A DNA stretch of 64,000 bases from Hexactinellida sp. DTS-2022 (taxonomy: Eukaryota > Porifera > Hexactinellida): NCBI GenBank assembly GCA_028753945.1, contig JAPNXP010000013.1, positions 1,302,001 to 1,366,000 of the forward strand, written 5' to 3'. Made by a program: the position numbers and the translations under genes. Below the pieces are notes generated by a model, which saw nothing but the letters and a program-made list of their open reading frames with translations, did not search any database and had not been told where the DNA came from. Shown here piece by piece: positions 44,450-55,971 of this stretch (the first letter of the stretch is position 1; each line of letters begins with the position of its first letter).

Positions 44450-46860
44450 TCAGTGAAATTTACAAGTAAATCTTGTTGTGACAACTCCTTGGATAAATTT
44501 TTGTTTCTCGGATTCTACTTTTGTATGACAACTTCTCCTAACCATTAGAAGAATAAGATCGCTTTGAGTTATAAGCCTTATAAATATATCTCTAACGTTA
44601 TCATTAAAGGATGTTTTACGAGCAAGTTTGTCTCTATAATGGCGTATATGCTTATTTAAAGCTTCGATACACTCCTCAGAGTACAACTTTAACCCGCATC
44701 CATTGTTGTACTTGTCGGTAAGTTCAGTGGAATGTGCCAAAAGTTTGTGAGGAGAAGGGGTAATGCTGATCCAGGGGAAATTGTTCACTATATACTCATA
44801 AGTACTTTTGCAAATCATTTCAAGTTTCCCGACGTCCAATTTATGGCTACTGTTAAAAACACGAAGTATTGCGCCAAGGTTTGTGTGAATAATTATGAGC
44901 TTTTCTTTATCTTCTGGAGCGATAGGGGACGTAGCCCACCTCAAGAAATCGCGTTTATTGTTAAAACAATCTCTAGCGACGTTTCCAGTGGAACTTGTTC
45001 CTCCATCACAAGAAGGTAAATCAATGTGATATGAAGTTTCCTTCAATAACAAATTGCGCATTCTGTTCATCGATTTTTGCACCTGGGAGGAAGTTGGTGA
45101 CCATTTTGTAGTGCCAGAGTCTAAATGATATATAACTAGCATTAGCCACCTAAAAACGCAAAGGTAGCTATGTAGTGGAGAAACAGGTAGGATATCTTTT
45201 TCAGATATTGGAGGATGTGTTAACCCGTATCTCGATTTGGAATCCAATTTCAAGAATTCTTCGTGATTACTCACATCATTAAATAGGATATTTGCATCAT
45301 GAATGAAACGATCAGGGTTGATAAAAATCCGGACTTTTTAAAAAAAATCTAAAAAATCCGATTTTTTTGATTTAAATCCGATTTTTGATTTTAATTGTTT
45401 TTTTGCAATCTATATCACACTGGCGTATATTATTTGGCTAATGGATTAATTACATTGTTAATGACTCATTATCAATGTAATTTGACTCATTATCAATGTA
45501 TTTATTTATTTTTCGCAAAAAACAATAGACATAAAAAATCTGATTTAAATCAAAAAAGTCTGATTTAAATAAAAAAAGTCCGACTTTTTTGATTTAAATC
45601 AGACTTCTTTGATTAAAATTCGATTTTTGATTTAAATCATGATTTTTATTAATAAAAATCATTGATTTAAATCATGATTTAAATCAAACAACCCTGGAAA
45701 CGATTAATTGGAAATCCATCCCTTATTAAATTCAAGTCTTTTAATTGCGTGTGGTTAGCAGTACACAACTGGCAACTAGCTCCACCAGCACCGCTCAATG
45801 TTGCAGACATTTTTGAATCAAATAATGATCTAATTATCCTAACGTTGACATGACCACCAGTAATGTCCAAGCCAGAATCTTCTATTATTGATGTTTGAGG
45901 ATTTATTAGTTCATTCATTAAAAATTGAACGTTCTGAATATTCTCTTTGAGAGATATCAGGACTACAGGTCTAGTAACATAAGGAGAATTAGGAGTATCG
46001 TTTGACCATAATATTTCACAATTTTTGGACGTTATCTTGAGGATTTTAAAAGCGAAGAGTATGAAATCTTTTGTTGAAAAATCTGTGTTAGTCTGAAATT
46101 GATTATAGACTTTATAGCTGCCTGATCCATCTAGGCCATCTGCGACATCTATTGTTAATGGAAATTTGGTAGTATCAATACTCAATTCTTTTGACATTCT
46201 TTCGGTTGTAAAAGTTAGAATTTTCGAGTACGCGATACCTACCCCAATTGGATAACCATCACGATGGTTCACAATTTCAATATGACTAGAGAGTGCCAGT
46301 TCGCGCCTATAAGTGGCTAGTTTATTGTATGTGGGGATTGTAAAACCTTCTGGTTTACAAATGACTCGCAATTCAGTGTATTTTCGTTTACCTATTTCCA
46401 GGATATCCATCAATGCTGCTGCCTTATCAAACTGTAATTTGCAATTCGTTTCTGCTAATACCCCAGTTTCAGCGATTTCTTTGCAAACTTCCGAAGTTTT
46501 CCTATCATAATCCTTTTTTGCAATAAGCACCAGTGACATTGCTGCTATTTGTTTTGCAGTAACTGACTCTCTTTCAGCAATAAAAGCAATATGATCTAGG
46601 AGGATATTAAGTCTGTGTTTCAGAGATTCCTTCGTTACAGTGCAGATATGTCTCCTAGATTTTAGGACTTTCTCTTCAATGAAGATTTTTTTGCCAGTAT
46701 CTATTGATTTACCGGAGATAATTGAACATTTAGACAATTCTAGGTCATCGATAAGTAATTCGCTTTGGGATTGAAAGGGAGTATCATTCCAGCTGTCCAA
46801 TTTACCATTTTTACGAAATCGCACTCGCTCTGAAATTAACTCCCTAAAACGGTAGCGAAA
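44450..46860 (-). pseudogene. Transib/RAG1-like transposase, split by a hAT MITE
   Basis: An open frame runs from about 46860 (EYEHFRYRFRELISERVRF) to 45705 and, after the MITE and one copy of its duplication are left out, directly on to 44450, about 670 residues. RAG1-core-like motifs in order are: PLTIDVADGLDGSGSYKVY (cf. RAG1 ISCDGMGDV, first catalytic Asp, near 46145); RSLFDSKMSATLSGAGGASC followed by QLC (CxxC zinc pair, near 45780); SPHKLLAHSTELTDKYN (cf. RAG1 FHKTLAHVPEI, zinc His pair, near 44735); and YSEECIEALNKHIRHYRDKL with ARKTSFND (cf. RAG1 [20 protein letters not shown], catalytic Glu, near 44680). The second catalytic Asp is not assigned. N-terminal exons upstream of 46860 were not resolved. 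There is no other stop or frameshift, so the MITE is the only obvious lesion. Confidence 0.9.
45313..45696. mobile_element. hAT MITE in the Transib gene, duplication GAAACGAT
   Basis: CAGGGTTGATAAAAATCC at the left and the complement of CAGGGTTGTTTGATTTAAAT at the right. Perfect 8-bp duplication (45305-45312, 45697-45704). The interior is nearly all AAATC/GATTT variants. The interrupted codons are those after DGFPINRF; the downstream frame continues IHDANILFNDVSNHEEF. Confidence 0.93.
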
Positions 46861-47083
46861 ATGTTCATACTCGTTTCAGGTAGCTGGAATATCTCCAAAA
46901 AATCATTTGTAGCATCATTTACATTTTCATTGTCCTTTTAGGAGGTTGTATGCTCCTAGATTATTCATTATCTTGTCTCGTTGGTTACTGTACGTGCAAA
47001 ATTGATAATTGTAAATGCAAATGTATTGATTTATTATTTATTCTATTTATATCCTCATTAATAAACGAATGCATTTATTATTA

Positions 47084-47276
47084 CAGTCAGGTTCTTTTAT
47101 TATGAACATTCAAGGGACCAAAAATTGTGTTCATAATAGAGAGACTTCATAATAAGCGAACTCAAATATTACAAACCCTATGTAAGTTGTTAAATTGGGA
47201 CCATAGGGCTTGTTCATAATAAAAAATCTTCACATTAAGCAGACGAAATCTTGTCCATAATAAGCAGACCTGACTG
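47084..47276. mobile_element. pogo-like MITE in the Transib 5' region
   Basis: TA at each side. CAGTCAGGTTCTTTTATTATG at the left and its near complement ending CAGACCTGACTG at the right, with TTCATAATA motifs repeated inside. Confidence 0.85.
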
Positions 47277-48099
47277 TATATAGTTATCTTATGGCTTTGA
47301 AGATTTACAGTACAATTGTGCTTCAATGAATCTTCACTGGCTTTATTCACGATCTTATTAAACTTCAATTATTAACCATTAATTATTAAAAGCGTATCAT
47401 GTTCATGGTTTCAATAATGGAATTGAAACATTTAAATCATGATTTGAAATATTTTTTATGAGTTCGTTTACAAATTAATACAAGCGTAGATAATCAATCC
47501 ATTCGTTACTATAATGCGTGTTATTGTACGAGTATTTTACACTTTCTATTTAACCATAATAAAAAAATATTTTTAGATACATTTTTTCTTCTTAAAATGA
47601 TGTATACCGCACTCCCTTCCAGCTGCTAAACGGCCATCCGCGCGCCTCCGCGCTACCCTGAACCCTATATGATATCTTTTCAGAATATAATGATCTTTCA
47701 AATGAAATTAATTTCATCTAACGCTTTGAAGCGCGTCAAAAGTTACTACACAATAAACTTCTATCGATAAACTAAATTTCTTTTTAGGTCTTCATGTACT
47801 AATATCTACTTACACTCATTCTTTAGAGCTCTGATGTTGTGTTTATCTTAAAGTACACTTAAAATTGATTTAGAAACATTCCTTCCAAATTTAAAATCCT
47901 CCAAATACGAAAGACACAAAAATAAGATAGAAAAATTTCAAAAAATATTGTTATTAAATTCTGTTTGCAAGTCAAGGTTTACCAGAGCATAGTCCAAATA
48001 TATTTACGTTTGATCATCAAAAAATACGGATTCAAGGGTTTTCGACACCGCTGAGATCGATTATAATAGTTTCGAAACGATTTGACGTGGTCAATTTTT

Positions 48100-48128
48100 T
48101 GCCTATTCGAAGATGCTGGACCACTGTG
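48100..48128 (-). repeat. Transib right terminal repeat, short-spacer form
   Basis: Read inward on the minus strand: CACAGTG, then 7 bp (GTCCAGC), then the same 15-bp block ATCTTCGAATAGGCA. Spacer length is 9 bp less than at the left end. Confidence 0.9.
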
Positions 48129-48323
48129 CGGTAAGCGACCGATTCTTAGCTAATCGGCAAGCAACTATTCGGTTGCAACCTTGATTTATATATACATTCA
48201 TTTAATTACCAAAACATCAATAAGGACGTCACTAAAATGCCTCCTGTAGGGGATAGAGGAAATATTTTTGAATATTTTCAACTCCAGCATAATTTCATGA
48301 TATTGGAGTAATATATTTCACAC

Positions 48324-48925
48324 CAGGGAATGAAAGGTTCACGAACGGACAGAATTGACGCAATTCAGTTCATCTTAAATTGACGGACGTTCAGTTCGTT
48401 CAAGTTCACCTCCTAACTTCATCTCCACCAGCGTTCGTTCAGTTCGTTCACGGGCTAACCCGCGTTCGTTCAATCCGTTCAATTAAGTTCGTTCAGTTCG
48501 TTCAATTCGTTCAATTCGTTCAGTTCGTTCAGTGTACAGTGAGTGGGTCGAACTATTCCGTTTATGATAGACTGTTCGATCCTCCAAGCTGTTATTGAAG
48601 TTCAGGTTAAGAAGCTAGAATCTAAGCTAAAAGACTTGAGTACACTAGGGATGTCCGGAATTAGCACTTTTGCAGTCACTTATTATATTATTTAATGGAT
48701 CTATATTAATAATTTATCTTTATTCAATTAAGTTCGTTCAGTACAGTTCGTTCAATCCGTTCAATTCGTTCAATTCAATTCGTTCAGTTCGTTCAATTCG
48801 TTCAATTGCCGTTCGGAAACCGTTGGCGTTCGTTCAGTTCGTTCACCGTGAATCCCTTAAAAGCCGTGCGTTCAGTTCGTTCAGTTCAAGTTCAATAAGT
48901 TCGTTCGTGAACCTTTCATTCCCTG
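48324..48925. mobile_element. hAT MITE with GTTCGTTCA satellite, duplication TTTCACAC
   Basis: CAGGGAATGAAAGGTTCACG and its complement form the ends. A perfect 8-bp duplication lies at 48316-48323 and 48926-48933. Two satellite tracts (about 48376-48535 and 48730-48905) are made of 9- to 10-bp units (GTTCGTTCA, ATTCGTTCA). No coding function, although short frames cross the repeats. Confidence 0.92.
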
Positions 48926-49449
48926 TTTCACACTAATCTCGAAATTTCACTTTGTTGATAAATTTCCCAGAATTTCGAAGCAAGCATCCTTAAACCATGT
49001 ATTTCAGAATATTCAAAAGGGAAGTCATTCTCAAGAACAGTGTTCTCAAAATCTGCAATGAAGCATAGTAATTTTCTTTAACCGCAAAATAGAATTCCGA
49101 TTGTCAAAATCAATACTTTGAATATTCATAACAACTAAAATATTTCTTAGATCAGAATGAAATTATGCCTATCAATTGACATTTTGAGGGCAAGTCGCCG
49201 CTCGGGATACCTCCTTATTTCTTCCCATATTGCCTTACCAAAGGTTTTCCCCTTGACACCCAGAGAATCTTAACGACTAGTCCGATATTCAAAAACTCAG
49301 CTGTTTTCGATAGATCTCAAAGGTACTCGCAATTAAGTGGATCGTTTTTACTTTAATAGATAAAACGTACTTAGTAATGAACAATCTGTAAAAAAATCTG
49401 TAAAAAAAAGCGATTAAGTAAAGCGAAACATTTATATCTATATAAATGT

Positions 49450-51290
49450 TTCGCTCATAGACTACTTTAATAAAGGACTGTAGGCTGCCAGCTCGGGTCC
49501 TGGAACTTGGGTCCATTGTGTCTTAATGATATATCTCGTAATCCGCTAACGCTAGACACAGGAAATGTATTATTGTCGTATAGGAAGTCATATTTTTGGA
49601 GTCAATTTGTCGTATTGCTAAATCTCAAATATTTGTGAAATTTGAGTTTTGCGGTTTTCACACCTTTTCCATATATGGAAATAATCTCAAATTCTCGCCT
49701 TCAGTTAGAGTTAGACATAAGAAATGTATTTTTTTCGAATAGAAAGTCACATGTAAGGAAGATATTGGCATATGACTATCACTAATCAGCAGTGCTCGAC
49801 AAATTAGGTGGTTAGTTACCGTTAGCCACCAAAAATATTTCTTAAAAAAGGCACCAAATTTTGCCTTTGGTGGCTTAATTAATCCACCATAATTGTGGAT
49901 TATTTGACCTTGTGTAGATTATATTTTTTGTTGCATTATTTGTTGATATTAGTGTTGTTTTAAGGCATCAGAAGTTTGTTAAGCCATCATTGGTTTGTTA
50001 ACTCAGCCATTGTTTATTCTTTAGTCACCATAAAAAGTGAGCTGACCATCAAAATTACATTTTGTCGAGCACTTTAGTAATTAGTTCAATAACTCGTAGT
50101 ATCATAGTTTACCTACTTATTTTACAACTAGTATCTACAAGTTATTGTGAGAAGACGTACAGAGGGGCTTAGGGTGGGTGCCTGCCCACTTCTAGACCCG
50201 CTACTTAAGAGGATAAATCGAAGAGTGTACAAATGATAGTAATTTTTATGGTTAAATTAACTTAAATGTATTGATAGTATAGTATACAAATGTTATGAGT
50301 AGAGTTTATAAAAGAGCCAGAATTATTATTTAGCATCGATGTGTAAATTTAGGAAATTATGTTAGTTATGGATTTTTGACTAATACTGATCTATTGACAT
50401 TTGTTGAACCACCTTTGATTATTAATAGGTCAGCTCTCTATAATAGTATTTTGTTTATCAGTTGCATTCACGCAACTTGAAGCGTCTTAGAGACTGACAT
50501 CAGGATACGAATTATGCCAAAGCATTGTGCAGGGTATAATTGTATAGGTAGGCAATAGTTTATACTCCGTTTTCATACTGATTAAAATGAACGGAATTGT
50601 TGGATTGAGGGAATGCCAATAATCCAGGAAGTCTCAAAGATCGAAGAGAAATCTTTGTGCGTGAATCACATTTTGAATTGTTTGGGCGACTGTGTAAAAG
50701 GTGGAAAGGAGTCAGTTGGACCTCATATCGATTTAAATCGGTAAACAATGGCTGGTTTAACAAACCAATGATGGTTAACAAACTTCTGATGCCTTAAAAC
50801 AACACTAATACGTATTAATAACAAATAATGCAGCAAAATATATGATCTACACATGATCAAATAATCCACAAATGGTGGATTAGTTAAGCCTCCAAAGGCA
50901 AATTTTGGTGGATTAAGAAATATTTTTGGTGGCTAACGGTAACAAACCACCTAATTTGTCGAGCACTGCTGATTAGTGATAGTCATATGCCAATATCTTC
51001 CTTACATGTGACTTTCTATTCGACAATAATACATTTCTTATGTGCGAGAATTTGAGATTATACCATATATGGAAAGGTGTGAAAACTGCAAAACTCAAAT
51101 TCAACAAATATTTGAGATTAGGCAATATGACCAATGGACTCCAAAAATATTACTTCCTATACGAGAATAATACATTTCCTGTGTCTAGCGTTAGCGGATT
51201 ACGAGATATCAATAAGACACAATGGACCCAAATTCCAGGACCCGAGCTGGCAACCTACAGTCCTTTATTAAAGTATTATATGGTTTCGCT
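49450..51290. mobile_element. Large foldback with a MITE at its centre
   Basis: 49450-49790 pairs with the complement of 50971-51290: ATGGACCC/GGGTCCAT near the ends, CGTTAGCGGATTACGAGATA, CCATATATGGAAAGGTGTG. At the centre 49791-50970 has its own hAT-like ends, CAGTGCTCGACAAATTAGG and complement. Bases flanking the centre (ACTAATCAG / CTGATTAGT) are also inverted. Half-units of the same arm lie in direct orientation at 7690-8015. Confidence 0.75.
49791..50970. mobile_element. hAT-like element CAGTGCTCGACAAATT
   Basis: Termini of about 20 bp are perfect inverted repeats, and homology between arms continues through GTTAGCCACCAAAAATATTT and CAAATTTTGCCTTTGGTGG. An extra internal end (TTTTGTCGAGCACT, 50064-50078) suggests a partial duplication or a second copy. 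The stretch 50080-50740 shows no protein signal. Confidence 0.65.
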
Positions 51291-51369
51291 ACACTTTTAA
51301 TCGTTAATAGATAAAACGTACTTTCTATTGATCCATCTATAAAATAAAAAATCTGTAAAAAAAGCGATT

Positions 51370-51588
51370 AATGATGCGGACACGTTGGTCACACCAGATC
51401 GCCACGATGCTAACTCATTATCGCATGATGAAGTAATCATTAAAATTTCACATTGTAAATTTGACTATTTAGGCCCATTTACGCTTTATAATAAATATTA
51501 GGAGTATATAAACAACACACCAACCGCAAAGCGGTTGGTGTGTGGTTTTGTTCTGCCGCGAAGCGACCTAGTAAGCGAAGCGCGGTAG
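51370..51588 (+). mobile_element. Helitron-like 3' part (tandem pair, first)
   Basis: GATGCGGACACGTTGGTCAC through the CCAACCGCAAAGCGGTTGG hairpin to GCGAAGCGCGGTAG, a mutated CTAG end. It is followed at once by a second copy. Confidence 0.7.
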
Positions 51589-52094
51589 TACTACTATTAA
51601 AACACAAAACTGTGTATGTGTGTGTGTGTGTGTATGTATATATTTGTTTGTATGTCCGAGTTGATTGAAGAAAGTGGACGGTTTGCAAATGTGATTTTTG
51701 GCAAATAGGGGTAACTTTTGGCCCCCGCAAACAAGTTGAGGTTTCCATTCGAATCTCACACCTCGACAAGTTATGACGTCATTGTCACATTTCGAGAACC
51801 CTGAAAATTCACTTAATCGCACATAATTCGCGCCCTCTAGGAGATAAATCTGAAAAGTTAATAGAACATGTACATTAATGATACGGACACGTTGGTCACA
51901 TCAGATTACCGATATGTTTACTCATTATCGCATGATGACGTAATCACAAAAATTTAACATTGTTAATTTGACATTTTAGGCCTATTTACTCTTTATAATC
52001 AATTTTACAAGTATAGAAATCACAAACCAACCGCAAGCGGTTGATGTGTAGTTGTGTTCTGCCGCGAAGCGATCTAGCAAGCGAAGCGCGCTAG
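51589..52094 (+). mobile_element. Helitron-like element (tandem pair, second)
   Basis: It begins ACTACTATTAAAACACAAA and a TG repeat, has the conserved interior, and ends AAGCGAAGCGCGCTAG before T. Its 5' end abuts the preceding copy's 3' end, a tandem array as known for Helitrons inserting at one another's ends. Confidence 0.75.
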
Positions 52095-53310
52095 TGAACC
52101 ATTGAAACACTAAACATTAATATAGAATATATATCATATTTTGAAACAATGTCACAATATACTATACTACATGTGTGAAAAGTTACTGTGCGAATAAACA
52201 CATAAAATTTCAAGTCAATCGATTGAGTAGTTTGGTCTGTACTCCTAACTAAATCTAGACCAGAGTTGATGTCTAGGTAAACACCATATCTAATGCAATA
52301 TATCTACCTAAACATATAATGTATTCCAAGTACACACTGTATCTCTGATAATCCACCAGTGGCCAATTGGCCCAAAGTGGACTAATAAAATATGGACTAT
52401 TACAGATTGCTGGACATTATTCAAATTGTCTGGTTGGTATGATGGCACTATGCAAATTCTACAAAAAACAGCATTTTACATATTGCCTGGGCATTATGCA
52501 AAATGCCCAATTTCGTATATTGCCGATAGCATATGCAATCTATAATTGGATAGAAACGGTGTCTCGAAAAATAATGAATTTCTTCAGTATATTAGGAACT
52601 TTGGGAATGTCAAAATTTGCTCGCTTATCTAAAGTTTGTATTAACCGGTGCATATCTATTGAAAATGATTTGAAGGTGTAATTTGAGAAATTTTGGTAAT
52701 CAGAATAATAAATAATAGATGCTAACTTCGCCATAATCCTTAGACTGTTTATTACAGTCACAGGCGTCGTAACCCGCCCAGGTCCCCAGAAAAGTCCTGG
52801 GGTTCCAGAGACTTCAAAGAAGTTACCCACAGCTTCCCGAATATACCTGAAGTCCGGATAATAGACACTTATACAGTTGTGATACGAACTACAGCCCTGA
52901 ATGTGTTAAAACGCCAAAATATTTGATTAGACTTGAATTGATTTGAAATTAATTATTTAATTCAATCCAATTTGAATTGATTGAATTGAATTGAATGATC
53001 TGATGAAGTTTCAATAATGATTTGATTGAGTTGTTTGAGTGGAAGAAGGCAAGAATGATAGAACTGAATGATCTGATAACCATTTCGAAAGTGATCTGTA
53101 GCAATATTTTGAGAAAAATAATTAAAATCATTGAGCTTGCACAACGATGCTCGTAAGCTTCGCGATGGATCACTTAACCGCTACGTATTTAAATATATTC
53201 GCTAAAATATCTGTATTTTTTAACTTTACGACTACACGCAATAATTATCAATCAATTCCAGTTGACAAAGTTTTCAGTATATGCATTTATCTGTAATACC
53301 ATGTGCCCAG
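52095..53310. other. no gene; MITE traces and AATTGAATTG tract
   Basis: 52330-52400 has traces of the GTCCAC/GGACTATTA pogo-like family (CCACCAGTGGCCAATTGGCC, then CAAAGTGGACTA). 52920-53010 is a low-complexity AATTGAATTGA tract. Nothing else recognised. Confidence 0.45.
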
Positions 53311-53983
53311 TGGCGTAGCAATAGGTGGTTCATTGAACCAGGGCTCCGATGTTCAGGGGGGGCCCCAAGGGTTCCAGAATTCCACTTATGCAGATATACT
53401 TCAATCAATACTACATGATAACAGTTATGTTATTTATAATTATTTGGGAAAATTCCAAAAATACTCAACAACACTCAACTTATTTGTAAATATACTCAAG
53501 TTTTTTAGGATTATTGCAAATACAGTCAAACCTCTCTATAGTGAACACCCTCTGGACCGGTATTTTTGTTCATTATAGCGAGGTGTTCATTAATCAAAGG
53601 TTACATTGGAATAGTATAACAATTAAATTTATTAAGCCGATTATTTAAGTATGCAATGTTAACGAAATAATAATAATAATTATTATTATTATTAATTCCC
53701 ACGCGACGTCATAACCCAGAAATCGGTTTACGTGTGTTTCAATTCATGTTGTCTTGCCATCTGAATTGTGGGCGAATCGGATAAAAACTGAAAGTTATTC
53801 ACAAATATGTGCCTTTTATGACGTCATAATCCAGTTATTGAGTTTAGAAACCAATAGATCATTTAATATTTAGATTGTAATATCATTACTTATTATTAGG
53901 CCAAGAATTACGCTTTGATAGATCAAAAATGTATTATTTAATGTAAAACCTACGACGAGCAGATTTTATGGGGGCCCCAGAAC
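53311..53983. mobile_element. hAT-like left end plus pogo-like fragment
   Basis: CAGTGGCGTAGCAATAGG at 53311 is a typical hAT terminus followed by G/C runs (GGGGGGCCCC). GGGGGCCCCAGAAC at 53970 may be its other side, itself split by the MITE at 53984. A pogo-like end, CAGTCAAACCTCTCTATAG, lies at 53523 after TA. Confidence 0.5.
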
Positions 53984-54718
53984 CAGGGTTGCCAATCCAA
54001 TCCAATCGATGTAATTTTGGCAAGCGATATCGATAACCAATCCAATCGATGATATGATTTGACAATCCAATCCAATCGATAATCGATAAAAATCATCGAT
54101 TATTAATCGATTATTTATTGATTTTCTATCGATTATTTATCGATTATTTATCGATTTTCTATCTATTTTCTATCGATTATTTATCGATTATTCGTCGATT
54201 TTCTATCGATTATTTTTCGATTTTCTATCGATTATTTGTCGATTTTCTATCGCTTATTTATCGATTACTTGTCGATCTCTATCGATTATATTTATAGATT
54301 ATTTATAGACTGTTTATCATTTGAATAATCGATTATCTATCAATTATTTATGGATTATTTATCAATTATTTATCGATTTTCTATCGATTATTTATCAATT
54401 ATTTGTCGATTTTCTATCGATTATTTGTCGATTTTCTATCGATTATTTGTCGATTATTTGTCGATTATTTATCGATTTTCTATCAATTATTTATCGATTT
54501 TCTATCGATTATGCATTGATTATCCATCGATTGTGTATAAATTATTATAATTTATCGCCTTTACTCGCTAAATCGAAAAAATCGATAATCAATAAAAATT
54601 CGTCGATAATTATCCAATCGATGAGCCTTTGGGCAATCCTATCGATAATCCAGTCGATACAAAATTCAGCAATCGATAATCGATAAGTTCTCTCGATTGG
54701 ATTGGATTGGCAACCCTG
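53984..54718. mobile_element. hAT MITE with ATCGATTATTT satellite, duplication CCCAGAAC
   Basis: CAGGGTTGCCAATCCAATCC and its complement form the ends. A perfect 8-bp duplication lies at 53976-53983 and 54719-54726. About 450 bp of the interior is TATCGATTTTC / TATCGATTATT units of 10-12 bp. Frames through it give meaningless repeats such as IDYLSIICRFS. Confidence 0.92.
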
Positions 54719-54829
54719 CCCAGAACAGGCCTGGGGTCAATTACTCTAAAATTTTATATATTACTATTAATTTAACTATTACTTTTAAGGAGATAGTGGC
54801 GTGGGTTTATGTATATTATTAAATAATGC

Positions 54830-55140
54830 AAAAGACTTGTTTAAGCTTTCCAACTATACTATGATACACTATCTATCGAATTCCGAAAGAAAATTTCGAA
54901 TTAGACATTTTTTTACCTTTTTGAGGTCACCAAAGGTCAAAATCATAGTCTTATAAAATATCATGGCCATAGAGTAGTAAATAATTGTAAATTAATGAAA
55001 AATGATATATAATATTTTAAACACTCCTAGCTATACTTTGACATGGTATCTATCCAATTCCGAAAGAAAAATTTGATTCGGACATTTTCTTTACCTTTTT
55101 GACGTCACCAAAGGTCAAAATCACCGTCATTTTGTACAAA
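54830..55140. repeat. two direct units of about 130 bp
   Basis: CTATCGAATTCCGAAAG...TTTACCTTTTTGAGGTCACC and CTATCCAATTCCGAAAG...TTTACCTTTTTGACGTCACC are about 170 bp apart. Diverged tandem duplication of unknown origin. Confidence 0.7.
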
Positions 55141-55971
55141 TACATTCCGTTTGATTTTTCCGGGGAGTGACCTTTGTATAGCTCGCATATCTCAAAAAGT
55201 ATAAGTCGTAGACAAAAAAACTATCCCTCAAAAATGAGCCTTGTCAGTTGTTCTTGGGATTTTGCCGTGTCGATTTTCAACTTTAATACAATGTTTTAGA
55301 GTTAATAATTATATAATGCCAAATTTCCGATAAAATCGAGTGATTATTTGAAAATCTATAGAAAAAAAGAATCAAATCAATATCGAAAATTCTGTGTGGC
55401 AAAATCCCATGTACTAATGTAGTAGAGTTAAACTTGCACTATAATAGAACTTGCGCCAAATAGAGTAAATAGCTAGAACTTTTATTGACTAGTATGGATT
55501 CACTATTAGGCTAAACTTCTACTATGAATTTCTAATTCCAATTTTTCGATTTTTGAAATTCTGAGCATCTACGTCCTTCTTAGAATTACTAGTACTGTTC
55601 AATAATACAATAATATTTGGGGGTCATCGGGTGTTGAAAATCCACGCCTCTATCTCCTTAATATTACTATTACAAATTACTAAACATTTACTAAGACTCT
55701 GCTATGATTCAGAATGTCTGAAGTTTATTATTTTAATTGATTATCCCACACAAACAAAACATATTATCTAACCTAAGCAAAAACTAATTTCAATAAAACA
55801 ACTAATTTCAATAAAGTGACAAATTCAAATCGATAATCATCTTGCCTTAAATTTATCTCAACAACTTCCTATTTCTTTACGAAAAATCAAATAAGCCAGT
55901 CCGAAGATGTAGAATTGTAATAGATAATTCCTATTACAATAGGTTCTATTACTATTACTATTACTATTATA
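55141..55971. other. no recognisable gene
   Basis: AT-rich. TATTACTATTACTATTA repeats occur at 55945-55970, just before the Helitron insertion. No protein motif recognised. Confidence 0.4.

Larger units (their letters stand above)
43879..48128 (-). mobile_element. Transib (RAG1-like) DNA transposon with CACAGTG termini
   Basis: Both termini start CACAGTGGTCCAG, and CGGTA is repeated exactly at 43874-43878 and 48129-48133. A 5-bp GC-containing duplication and CAC-first termini are the signature of Transib and ProtoRAG elements. The transposase (46860-44450) runs on the minus strand. Two later MITEs sit inside: hAT at 45313-45696 and pogo-like at 47084-47276. Without them the element is about 3.66 kb. 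No RAG2-like gene (Kelch repeats) was recognised in the remaining 1.1 kb upstream of the transposase. Confidence 0.93.

Noticed and set aside
46140-48128. A RAG2-like partner gene in the Transib element
   Set aside because: No Kelch-repeat or PHD-like motif was seen in any frame of the free 1.1 kb. Absence is judged by eye only.
48380-48936. Open frames with repeating FVQFVQFVQ / SFNSIRSVRS peptides
   Set aside because: They are translations of the GTTCGTTCA satellite inside a hAT MITE, not genes.
54321-54686. Open frame rich in Ile/Tyr/Ser (IDYLSIICRF repeats)
   Set aside because: It is the ATCGATTATTT satellite of the 53984-54718 MITE read in one frame.
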